DNA of 64,000 bases, from assembly GCA_947568835.1 (NCBI GenBank), contig OX387609.1, positions 1,616,001 to 1,680,000 of the forward strand, read 5' to 3'. A program made the position numbers and the translations under genes. This document shows, in pieces, positions 46,443 through 57,483 of the stretch. The notes under the pieces were generated by a model that was not told where the DNA came from, ran no database searches, and saw nothing but the letters and a program-made list of their open reading frames with translations. The DNA comes from Protonemura montana. Lineage: Eukaryota; Arthropoda; Insecta; Plecoptera; Nemouridae. The number at the start of each line of letters is the position of its first letter. The stretch's first letter is position 1.

Positions 46443-48539
46443 CTACTGGTTCGGCATGGGACTGAATATATAAACCCAAAGGTAGTATTGTGTCTTTTTA
46501 TTTAAGAAAGTTTTGAAGTCACTTTGCAACATTCTCTAAGCAAAACAGCGCAAAGTAAAAGCGATCAGTAAAAATGACCCCCCATCTAGGCAATCACCTT
46601 TGCTCTGGCGTGCGATGAGAGCAACTCAAATTTGAGCGGAAAGTCAATTTCCGAGCTCGTGTGCGCTTGTGAACGCCAGAGGGGGGCGCAAAAAAATAAC
46701 AGCTGAGATTTCCAGCCGCCCCACTGTTGTTCGTAAGGGTGAACATGTAAAGCTTTAGCCTAACGTCGTCGTCCTTATTGCACGTGCTACGATGCAATGA
46801 AAGGAAATTGAGGATTAAGGGTGTACGTAAGATGAGAGAATAAAACTGCGACGGATGGAGGAGCGAGTTGAGTGTTATTTTTTGAATAGCCCTGGGTGGG
46901 TGTGTGTTTTCTCGTTTTTTTATCTAGTGGTATGACGTACTACTCTTATTTGGGGCAAGGATGAAACAGGATTAGGTGGGAAGACTTTATTTATAGCTTT
47001 TATTTTATTTTTCAGGAATTGCGATTCAATAACTGGTTTAATAAATACTGATTTAGTGGTCTTTTCAGACAATTTGTTTTGAATGAATGTTATTTGTTTT
47101 GATGGTAATTAACTAAATTGCTTTAAATAACTACTCAATTAATTTTTTGCCAGACTTTGTTTCAATTTTAAACAACCTTGATCAACTTTGAGACCAATAA
47201 CAATACGGCTCACAGTTGAAAAGCTGATTAAAATTCGTAATTTATATTTAAAAAAATGGGTTGTTGGCTCTTTTTTGTGTGTAAAACTTAATGCACAAGG
47301 GAACTTTCATCTTTTGTGAATAATTTTGTTCGGCAGGAAGTATATTTCCTAAAAAAGATATCTAAGATTTTAGTCGGAGCACTCGGCACCTACATCAACA
47401 CAACTTTTGATGAGCAACGATTATCGTAATTAAGATAAGCAACTTTTTCCAAACAATTCAATGTACCTACTAGGTGCTAGGGGTCAAAAGCCTCCATGAT
47501 CTCTTATGGGCTATATTTTTTTTAAGTACCCAAGCCAAAAAATTTCATATTTTCCTTGATTTCAACAGAAACTTTATCGATATTTTTAAAGTGATCACTA
47601 AATACATCACTAAAGAACATAAATAAGAAGTAAAATATTATTCTAAAAGTTAATACTCTATTTAAGAGTTTGACTGATATTGCCTGTTACACCGGATGTC
47701 CAATTTAAAAACACTATTAACACGGTCAAGTTTGGGAAAGTACCTTGGCAAAATACAGCGAGCAATTTCCCAGAGTAAACACTGCGCTAATACGGCCGGT
47801 GAATTCGGTCACTCGATTGACATTTCCCATTAAATTCCGTTCACTGTTTACCCAACGATTTGAAATCGCGAGGAAATAAAAGAACTGGCTTGTCACCACC
47901 TAACTCGCTTTACCCAAAACCACTAAAAGCATATAAACGTAGTAACATTATTACGTTACACAACACTGTGCTTGCGACCGAACCAACTTTTACAGCGAGG
48001 GTGGAAATAAAAAAAAAAAAATTAGATTTATAAGAATGTATAGGAACGCATTAAAGCTTTAGGTTGGTTTATTTCTGAAGCTAGAAAATGGTGAAAATCC
48101 AATACAAATATCTCTAATTGTATAAAACTGACTTTATAGTAGTGAAATATATTGTCTGGAGATGTCATTTGAGTACAATACAAGTATATGATCAATTGTG
48201 TTGAGAGCGGCGAGGACGGGAAGAGGATTTAGGGGTTGCTGAGGGTTAAAACTAAAAGGGGGTGGAGCATTAGGCTTTTGCTTTCAGAGAGAAAGCTCGT
48301 AAGTTCCCGTTACTGTCGCCGGCGTTCTAATTTGTGATGCTGTTATCTTTACAGTTTCAAAGATTCAAAGCAAAGAAGCTGGAATGTCTTGGTCGTACAG
48401 TCCTTACGGGCTAAGAAGTCGGCGAACTCTGAAACTGAATTGTTTTCAGACTACACACTTTCTAAACTTTCTTTTTTAATGTTTAAATATGTGTTTTTTT
48501 TTGTGCCAGATGTGGGTGGAAAATTCGATGGGAGCATTT
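46443..48539. other. AT-rich stretch
   Basis: A GC-richer island at 46560-46800 contains CGCCAGAGGGGGGCGCA (46674-46690), a good vertebrate-style CTCF-like motif. Another moderately GC-rich segment is at 47690-47930. No gene is recognised. Confidence 0.4.
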
Positions 48540-48544
48540 TCGAC

Positions 48545-49138
48545 TAGGCTCCTAATTAAAGTATTTGCGAACATTAGGGAAAGCCAGCAGAGATCCTTGT
48601 TCTGATGTTTATTTTAAAGACACATGTGCAACCCTCTTTAAAAAATTTTCAATTTTAACGTTGCCGAGTTTATATATATATTCAGCAATTTTATACGTAA
48701 GAGGTTTTAACCATCGAACGACTGTAAACTTAGAGGTACACGAGCATTTTACAAGAAAGCGAAATGAAATTCATCTTAAGAAGCATAATTTTAAAAAATC
48801 TGACAAATGTCCTCTGTATGCTGGTGCACTTTTATACAATAAACTCCCAGATGACATCAAAAACCAAAAAGATACACATTTTAAAAAATCATTAAAAAAT
48901 TACCTTTTAGCTGAATGTTTTTACAGCATTAATGCTTTTATACACAAGAATTATAAATATAAATGTGACACTAGCTAACCTGGCATCTTCTCTGATTTTT
49001 TATGTTCTAGGATATTATTTTAGTTTTTAATTTTAGTTTAAAACTGTAAATTTGTAAATTATTCTATTGCTATACATTGGACTGTCACATATCATGTATT
49101 TGATCTTAACGACAATAAAAAAAAACAAACAAACAAAC
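48545..49138 (+). mobile_element. 5'-truncated jockey/CR1-like LINE (RT C-terminus, 3' UTR, tail)
   Basis: The frame at 48565-48978 encodes the C-terminal end of a LINE reverse transcriptase protein: FKKFSILTLPSLYIYSAILY, then the basic HFTRKRNEIHL and PLYAGALLYNKLPDDIKN, then FKKSLKNYLLAECFYSINAF. This order is typical of jockey/CR1-type ORF2 ends. The stop at 48976-48978 is followed by a short 3' UTR and a simple-repeat tail (CAATAAAAAAAAACAAACAA to about 49139). Loss of the 5' part with a tail is the usual product of target-primed reverse transcription. Confidence 0.75.
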
Positions 49139-49139
49139 A

Positions 49140-50184
49140 ATTTATTTTTGGCGTACCGTATTTTTTCACACAGAAAGAAACAGAATAAAGCCATCAAGAT
49201 TATCATTGTTTTAACTTCAGATAAAACGATAGAAACAATTAAAATTGCTTATCCTAGAAGATTATATTTGATAGAATATTTTTGTCAGTTTGTAATCTAC
49301 GTTGTTTTTTTTTTATAGTATATAAACATGCAATTAAAGTGGATTTTTTTAGTTTTTATGTAACGGACTTAGAATTTTGATTATGAATTTGGAAACATTT
49401 TGAAAACAACTGATATTGTTCAGCACGAATCCCACCCTCGTTTATTCAAAGCGGATTTTTATTGAAAAAGGCTCAAAATAAGAGTAGAATTATCGACAAA
49501 ATAAATTCTTTTGAGTCGCCTTTCCATTTTTAAACGAAATTACCAGCGATGCCGAAAAAATTAGATCTTTCAAAGGAACGGGACCAAGAAGTTATTCGCC
49601 GAGATCGACTGTAGATTCAACGAGAGCAAGAGAGAAGCGAACAGCAGGAGGAAATGAGACAGAGAACAAGGATAGAAGGATGAAGATTCGTAGGGCTACG
49701 AATTGTGAATTGCATGAGAGAAAAGCAAAGAAAAAAAACGAAGAGAAGAGTATAAATAGTTAAAGAGTATGGGTAAGAAAAGGAATAAAATAAATTTGTA
49801 ACAAAAGTGAAGGGCGATGTTAAATATTGTATGAGAGATAAGAGAGATGTTCTTGAGCCACTGTAGATCTCCATTACAACAGAGAAATTATATCAGTGGT
49901 CGATTCACAAAGAAAGGAGGAATTCGGTAAGACAAAAAGAATTTAAAGATTTTTTTTACTGTGATTCTAGTTTTCATTCGTATCACATTAATTAATTAGC
50001 TAGCTTTAAAGAGGATTCAGTTTTAAATTAATTAAAAATTTGCATACAAACTTTTAAGGGCAGGGAAATGATAATTCGAGTTTACCATGCAGAAAGTTTT
50101 TTAAGTTGGGGGGGGAGAAGCTAAAGGTGGGTTTAATGTGTTATTTAATTTCACCTAACGGTTTGTCGTATAAGTTCAAATAAA
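49140..50184. other. AT-rich stretch
   Basis: Non-coding. The segment 49560-49880 is purine-rich (GAGAG/AAGAGA) and an 8-base G run is at about 50108. No gene is recognised. Confidence 0.4.
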
Positions 50185-51285
50185 ATCACCGAAGTTAAGC
50201 AACACTGCGCTGAGTCAGGTATTGGATGGGTGACCATCATACACATGACCAGTTCTGTTTGGGAGAGAGGTTGGAGGGATGAAAGTTAAGCAACACTGCG
50301 CTGGGTCAGGTATTGGATGGGTGATCATCATACACATGACCAGTTCTGTTCGGGAGAGAGGTTGGAGGGATGAAAGTTAAGCAACACTGCGCTGGGTCAG
50401 GTATTGGATGGGTGACCATCATACACATGACCAGTTCTGTTCGGGAGAGAGGTTGGAGGGATGAAAGTTAAGCAACACTGCGCTGGGTCAGGTATTGGAT
50501 GGGTGACCATCATACATATGACCAGTTCTGTTCGGGAGAGAGGTTGGAGGGATGAAAGTCAAGCAACACTGCGCTGGGTCAGGTATTGGATGGGTGACCA
50601 TCATACACATGACCAGTTCTGTTCGGGAGAGAGGTTGGAGGGATGCAAGTTAAGCAACACTGCGCTGGGTCAGGTATTGGATGGGTGACCATCATACACA
50701 TGACCAGTTCTGTTCGGGAGAGAGGTTGGAGGGATGGAAGTTAAGCAACACTGCGCTGGGTCAGGTATTGGATGGGTAACCATCATACACACGACCAGTT
50801 CTGTTCGGGAGAGAGGTTGGAGGGATGAAAGTTAAGCAACACTGCGCTGAGTCAGGTATTGGATTGGTGACCATCATACACATGACCAGTTCTGTTCGGG
50901 AGAGAGGTTGGAGGGATGAAAGTTAAGCAACACTGCGCTGAGTCAGGTATTGGATGGATGACCATCATACACATGACCAGTTCTGTTCCGTAGAGAGATT
51001 GGAGGGATGAAAGTTAGTACAGCAACTTCACTCGCCTTGCTTATCAACCTCTCGACAGCATGGATTTGTGGAAGAATCCTTCTGTTCGAGTTGTTATGTC
51101 CTTTAGTGCTCTTTGACAGGGATAGGTGCCAGCACCAGGTTTCTCCTGCTTTCCTTCTAAGTTAGGTTAGGTTCATCATCCTTATCATTATCACTTAATC
51201 ATTCACTGACGCCATTAGACTAGTGCCGCATGACCAGTTGTCAAAACAGTGCGTCGTTAAACATCACAAATCAATTAATCAACAA
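50185..51285 (+). mobile_element. 5S-derived SINE-like element with nine units (array E)
   Basis: The head ATCACCGAAGTTAAGCAAC begins at about 50186. The AGTTCTGTT landmark then recurs every 91 bp from 50251 to 50979 (nine). The tail runs 51015-51285 but lacks the CGTCCTTCGG stem-loop present in B, C and F, which has been partly deleted (GTTATGTCCTTTAGTGCTC). It ends CAGTGCGTCGTTAAACATC. Confidence 0.85.
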
Positions 51286-53119
51286 TGAAGAAGTAGATTC
51301 AATGACAATTCATTGACGGACCAAATTAATTTTATGCATAAAGAAAAAATTGAAATATTGTAAAGTGCTAAATTTTAATATCTGGATAAGTAAATATCTT
51401 TGAGTTACAACTCATCTCCATGGTAACAGCTTATTTAACACATACATTTGTAACTGAATCTCCAGTTATCCTCGTATTCAAGTAATTTTATCTTATAAGT
51501 ATTTTGCAGTTAGGCAAGAAGTCTTGAAACTGTTCATTTGCAAGGGACACAACTTAAAGTCACATTCGATCTAAATTCTAAGAAACATAGTGCACTTAGC
51601 TGACATCAACATCAAACAGGTCGACATAAGTTATCAAAAACAAGCAAATGATGCACAAATATCGGATGTTTGCTACGCTTAGCTCGTGCTCTGACACAAG
51701 TCGATAACTATGCTTCACAAGCTGCACAAGCTTTCAGTAAAATACACTCGCTCGCTGTAAAATCGAGCCCAGGAGCGATGAACACATAAAGGCCAGTCTC
51801 GCCTGAACGCCAGCGAGCGTACATAGCACTTTGCCATGTCTGAGTTATTCACAATGATAAGCAAATGTGTCCCTTAAGTAGAGCCGAGTTATCGGCCATA
51901 TATGCACAGGTGTTGTGCCGGCAAGTCCTGGAGGAGTGAAGAAGAAAATACATACTTTTATTTTATAACTCTGGGGAAATGTCGAGGAAATGTAGACTCG
52001 AAATCTGGCCTTTTATGTCTACGTGACATTTTACTTACGGAATGTTGAGACGGGTCTTTTGTAGAATGTAAATAAATTAGAGAGGGCATGTCGCAAAATG
52101 GCGGACAATTAAAATGGCAAGGTGGCAGTTAAAAGACTGTCGAGTCGAGATGTTTCAGAAGGTAAATTACGAAGAGTGACGTTTATTTTATATACCTTTC
52201 GAGACGGTGAAGAGAGATTTAATTAAAGCGACTACGACCTTTGTTTATTTGCTAACTGTTATTGACTGATGTGTGTTTTTTAAGTACCTAAGTGGGGCAA
52301 AAGGCAAAAAAAAAAAGTTTTTAACAAAAAAATTGGAATGGTTAAAGCGTAGGTACCCTTTTGCCACTTAGCCACGAAACTCCCTCTCAACCTAACGTTA
52401 CCAACCTAACGTAACCACCATGTTAAAAACTTTACGAACAGCCATTACAGGTCCAAGTTTGGTGAACCGTTGGGGAGGTGGGGGGGTGGGCACGACCATC
52501 CCATAGCGACAAAACAATCGCTTCACCAACACAGAAAGCTCTAGCGACAAACTTCAAGACTCATAATTTCGTTAGTTTCGCGTGTTGCTAACGGGCGCCC
52601 GCTTTTCTTGCGGTGTCAACCGACGCACCCCAAAAAGAGGACCGCAAAGTTTGAAAAAATAAATAAAGAAAATTGGAAATGTGTCGTGTGGCGGAGTGAT
52701 TCCAAAGTTACAGTTGTCATTGTGCCGAATTTCAGACGAGGGACTAAACTTTTGCGACAGAGATTGGTTATGAATTCAGTTTATTTATTTTATTATTTTT
52801 TCCTCTGCGATGCTTTTGTGCAGGTGGCTAACGGTTCTTTTGCTCGCGGCTTTAGCTTGGATTACGTTTTCACACCTTCCGACGTTTACACTTTGGATCC
52901 GTTTGTGTGTGGGTTAATAACCTTTTTTTTTTGTAAAAATAAGCTACGGGCTTTTGAATCTAATGCATAGGGCACAATTTTATCCTGTAAAAGCTCCGTG
53001 GAATCAAATTATTATCAAGGCTGTGAGGTTGTTTTATTGAGTTCAGAAGAAATTAGAGGGTCATGCTTCTTTATAAGGGTGATTACGACGGTTAAAAATG
53101 AAAAGATTGGTTTGTTGCA
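51286..53119. other. AT-rich stretch with GC-richer patches
   Basis: No exon is recognised. Patches at 51690-51930 and 52560-52900 are GC-richer; the second is open for 120 codons (52608-52970) with no recognisable product. Candidates for regulatory sequence or a UTR exon only. Confidence 0.3.
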
Positions 53120-53975
53120 AACACCGGTTCTCATAAGATCACCGAAGTTCAGCAACACTGCGCTGGGTCAGATATTGGATGGGTGACCATCATATACATG
53201 ACCAGTTCTGTTCGGGAGAGAGGTTGGAGGGATGAAAGTTAAGCAACACTGCGCTGGGTCAGGTATTGGATGGGTGACCATCATACACATGCCCAGTTCT
53301 GTTCGGGAGAGAGGTTGGAGGGATGAAAGTTAAGCAATACTGCGCTGGGTCAGGTATTGGATGGATGACCACCATACACATGACCAGTTCTGTTCGGGAG
53401 AGAGGTTGGAGGGATGAAAGTTAAGCAACACTGCGCTGGGTCAGATTTCGGATGGGTGACCATCATACACATGACCAGTTCTGTTCAGGAGAGAGGTTGG
53501 AGGGATGAAAGTTCAGCAACACTGCGCTGGGTCAGGTGTTGGATGGGTGACCATCATACACATGACCAGTTCTGTTCGGGAGAGAGGTTGGAGGGATGAA
53601 AGTTAAGCAACACTGCGCTGGGTCAGGTGTTGGATGGGTGACCATCATACACATGACCAGTTCTGTTCGGGAGAGAGGTTGGAGGGATGAAAGTTAGTAC
53701 AGCAACTTCACTCGCCTTGCTTATCAACCTCTCGACAGCATGGATTTGTGGAGGAATCCTGTTGTTCGCGTTGAACCGTCCTTCGGAAGGGACGTTAAGC
53801 CGGTGGTCCTCTTGGTCTTCGACAGGAGTAGGCTACGAGTCAACACCGGGTTTTCCTTGCTCTCTTCTAGGCTAGGTTAGATCATCATAATCCACTTATT
53901 CAGCGACGCCATTAAACCAGTGCCACATTGCTCGTTATCAAAACCGTGCGTCGTTAAACACCACTAATCAGACAA
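53120..53975 (+). mobile_element. 5S-derived SINE-like element with six units and long 5S head (array F)
   Basis: This element has the most complete 5S head: CACCGGTTCTCATAAGATCA, then CCGAAGTT, following arthropod 5S rRNA from before the A-box. Six 91-bp units follow (AGTTCTGTT at 53204 to 53659), then the full tail 53697-53975 with CCGTCCTTCGGAAGGGACG and GTGCGTCGTTAAACACC. Confidence 0.88.
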
Positions 53976-55004
53976 TTAACAGTTCGTTACTTGTAAGACG
54001 TGTTAACTCACTGCAAAAGGTCACTGAGACAGTTTATTATTTATCAGATCTTGTAAAGGCAGCTGGAATTTAATTGTCGATTAACAATTTTACGATTGTT
54101 TGCTGTGAACAGCTCATGGCAAGTCATTTCATGTTGACTTTAAATAATGTGGGTCGTTAGTTTCCAACCTTGCCATGGAAAGGTCAATCGATGGTCAATT
54201 TGATACTCAAAGGCAAGTTATTTATTGGCTGAACCTCTCATTTAAATTGACCGTTCAAGTTGAAGAAGTAGAAGCCGTAATCAACATTAGAATAAGGTAA
54301 ACATTGGAACTTTTTAAAATTTAAAAAGCTGAAAAGTTTAAAGAAAACATGCAAGAATTTTTTAAGATGTTTTGTTTTGTAAGAAACGAAAGAAATACTT
54401 GACGATTATTTGCTGGACTGCCAACTTTTTCCGTAACATTGTGCTATTTTGTAATTTTATCGAACTTCACTCGGGAACTCGAGTAACGTTTCGAATATTC
54501 TAATTTCCCTCTCGGCAAGATATTGCTGCTTCATCAAAGACATCGTAAATTTGGAAAATGTACGAGAGTAGGTATTAAAAAACTCTTAGAAAGAGTTGCG
54601 AAATTAAAAATAAAAGATAAAAGCTTTGGGAGTCTGGGAAAACTTAATTAAAAGAAGTTGATGAATGAATGCGAGGGACAAACAAGGAACTGGCGAGGAA
54701 GAGGAAGACGCGAGGTGGAAAGGGGGAATATTTTGGAAAGTGGAACTTCAAGAACAACGGTGGGCAGTTGCATGAACCTGACAGAAAGCACCGTGACAGT
54801 TCAAAAATAATAAGTCTTTGCTGATGAATCTTTTGCCCCGGGAAAAATGACAATGTTTTGCGACAAAAATGTAAGCATAGAGTTCATTTAGACTGCAGAC
54901 CCCGTTTGTGTGACAATTAATTAAATATTTATATTTTATTTTATTTATTTTTTAAATATTCTTGTTTATTTTCTAGTATATATGAGGGGATGTGGAGAAT
55001 AATC

Positions 55005-55095
55005 AGTTTAGCATTCAAAACCCAGTTGAAATAGTTTTTGTTAAACCTAGTGCTAAGTTTACATCAAGTAGACATGAGTCTAAAAACAATAATAA
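55005..55095. mobile_element. Foldback family D, right arm
   Basis: AGCATTCAAAACCCAGTTGA, then AATAGTTTTTGTTAA, ending ATGAGTCTAAAAACAATAA. It matches arms at 29940-30105, 38812-38875, 56755-56885 and 63770-63870. Confidence 0.5.
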
Positions 55096-55139
55096 AGTGA
55101 ATAGTTGGAACTAAATTCCATAAAGTGCATGTTTTATCA

Positions 55140-55200
55140 AACTCTGGAATCGAACTCCGATCCCCGGATGTGCTAGTGGTAACCTAGATACGGTGAGGTA
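55140..55200 (-). repeat. tRNA-like remnant
   Basis: B-box GGAGTTCGATTCC on the - strand, with GTTACCACTAGCACATCCGG before it. The A-box is lost. Confidence 0.3.
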
Positions 55201-56569
55201 ATTAAAAACAATATAGATCGGTCATACGCTTTTGTTTACAAACCTAATTACAAAGATTATTACATCGAAGGTAAAATTAGCTGATATAAAAGCAACAACA
55301 CACGTGAGTAAAAAACGTTGTTCTCGTCGAGCAAGTTTTTAAACGTGAAATTAAATTGATGAATTATGTGAAAGAATTATTTCTGTTTTTTTGTTTATAA
55401 ATTGAAATGCCTCTGTGATCGGAGATGCGTATTTAATTACATGGCTTGTTTTAGAAGAGAAACAAGCATTGATGTATTTTGAAATGAAAAATGACATCTC
55501 GTAAATTTACTCTAAATATATTTTACAGTAATTTAAATTGACACAAAGTCCCGAGTTCAAAAGATGTCCAGTAGTCAGAAAATTTATCAAAAAAAAAAAA
55601 ACATTTCTGTAAGTTATTGATCTGTTTCTAAATTGATAAGTCAAAAGAACTTAAAACTTAAAAAAAAAAAATGAATTTTTTCATTTTTAAGGACATTTCA
55701 CCATCAACCTATCGTATTTGAAGAGCAAAGAAAATTGTTTGTCAACATTCTCAGGTTTATTCACTCCCAGCCGAAGCCTGTCTGAAGCCTTGTGCAAGTT
55801 TCTCAGTGAAATACCCCGTCTTTTTCAACCAACTCCTACCGTACAAAAAAATAAAAAAATAAAGAAAAAAACCCGGAGAGAAAACGAAATTGAGCCTAAA
55901 GTAAAGTGTAGCCAGTTTTTTTTGTTACCAGCGGCAAACAATGCTTGGTATTCTAGCTCTTTTAAGCGCTAAACCTTCAGCTTAAACTTACGACCACCAT
56001 TATCTACAGATTAAACGAACTATACTTTTTACCTACTTATTTAATTGACTTGGCAAATGACTGTTGGACTACAGGCAAGACCGTAGCACCCCAACCTTTC
56101 CTAGCAAATCAAGTCTTTTACACAAGTTAAACAAAAACTGGTGTCATGTTTTGTTTTGTACCAAAGTAGTTTCAATTACGTTTCGAAAATAATAAAAATG
56201 TGCTAAAAAACCTCTTTTTTTTTTAACTGGTCTTGCAGGACGAGTGAAAGATTTCTATGTAAATTTGCTTGCCTAGTGGGCAGGGACTTCTTTATTGTTG
56301 GCTTTTTCAATTAAACTCACGTAGCGGAAAGGAAATGAGAAAGAAAAGTGTTTTAATAGTGTTGTATATAGGGGAAATGAACTGGGGGAAAATTGCTGGG
56401 GATTTGATGAAAAACAAGGGTCTGCATGTTTTATCTATAAACTCCATTCAATTTGTGAGAGTGAGTTGGATATGTTCGTGAAAATAGCTAAGTTTGAAGC
56501 ATTTTTTGATTCTAATTTGCCTGAACAAAGATATTTATGGTAATTTTAGGGAGAAATTATGAGCTTGAC

Positions 56570-56690
56570 GACGCACTGTTTTTAAAACAGGCCAAGTGGC
56601 ACTGGTCTAATGGCGTCGATGCATGAAAGGATGACGACGAGGATGGCAATGAACCTAACCTTGTCTACAAGGGAAAAACAGAACCCCGGA
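56570..56690 (-). mobile_element. Tail fragment of 5S-derived element
   Basis: GACGACGCACTG, CACTGGTCTAATGGCGTCGA and AATGAACCTAACC match the far 3' end of the 5S-element tail. No 5S units are attached, so it is a 5'-truncated insertion. Confidence 0.6.
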
Positions 56691-56754
56691 GCAAACTTGC
56701 TTTCTATGTTAAGCAATAACATGTGTGCTAACAATTACTATTTGAAATGGCTAT

Positions 56755-56885
56755 GCTGAAATGCTAAGTAAAGGACAACTAAATTGTTCTTTTACTTAGC
56801 ATTCAAAACCCATTCTAAATAGTTTTTGTTAAAACTAGTGCTAAGGATAAATCAAGTAGAAATGAGTCTAAAAACAATAACATAT
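56755..56885. mobile_element. Foldback family D copy with central palindrome
   Basis: TGCTAAGTAAAGG and CTTTTACTTAGCA flank a short centre, forming a hairpin at the junction of the two arms. The right arm ends GAAATGAGTCTAAAAACAAT. Confidence 0.55.
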
Positions 56886-57173
56886 GTGCTTTTTTTCAGT
56901 TGTGAACTCTGACATTTTGGCAAAACGACATTTTAAAAATAATTAAAACATGACATAGTTACCTGCCTGGACGGACAAAAACGTATTTTTAAATTTTTAT
57001 ATGAAATGCAAAAACATAAAAAAAAAACACATAAAAAACTCTCTTTTCCGCACTCCACGAATAAAAGCAAGCTGCTAGGAAAGTGACCTCTTAGTTGTTG
57101 TACAGTATTTACCCTTGCGCCTGCGAGGTCAGCAAGGGTCAGAAACATATCCCACTTCTATCGTATTTTCCCC

Positions 57174-57391
57174 AGGGTCTTCCAGACCAGTATATGCACT
57201 CTTATCTGGGCCAGTATGGGAGCTACCCGACCTCCCGGGCCGTTTTGCAATCCGCGACAATGTTCACACGGAAATACGCACTATACGCACGCAGGATAAG
57301 AACCCATTAGAGGACATTTCGAGAAAACGACGTAACGCACCCCAGGGACGTGCCAAAGTTTCCTTCATTTCAACGGCGTGGGCTCAAACGA
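57174..57391 (+). other. Possible exon of unknown gene
   Basis: A GC-rich island in AT-rich DNA with an acceptor-like CGTATTTTCCCCAG before 57174 and a donor-like GAAGTAAGAT near 57390. One frame is open across it (from 57115 to 57483), and a second reads LPDQYMHSYLGQYGSYPTSR before a stop. I recognise neither. It could be a coding exon, a UTR exon or chance. Confidence 0.2.
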
Positions 57392-57483
57392 GAAGTAAGA
57401 TACTTTTTATTGGATTAAATTCACGAAAATGTCTCTTAGATTTTAATGTAGGGTTTTTTTCATTCATATGTGTGGAGGATTAA

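Larger units (their letters stand above)
53976..56565. other. AT-rich stretch with dispersed repeats
   Basis: A family D half-element is at 55005-55095. A tRNA-like remnant with B-box GGAGTTCGATTCC lies on the - strand at about 55140-55200. No gene is recognised. Confidence 0.4.

Noticed and set aside
52608-52970. 120-codon frame as a gene
   Set aside because: No recognisable motif; low-complexity ends and AT-rich codons. No splice or promoter signals were found.
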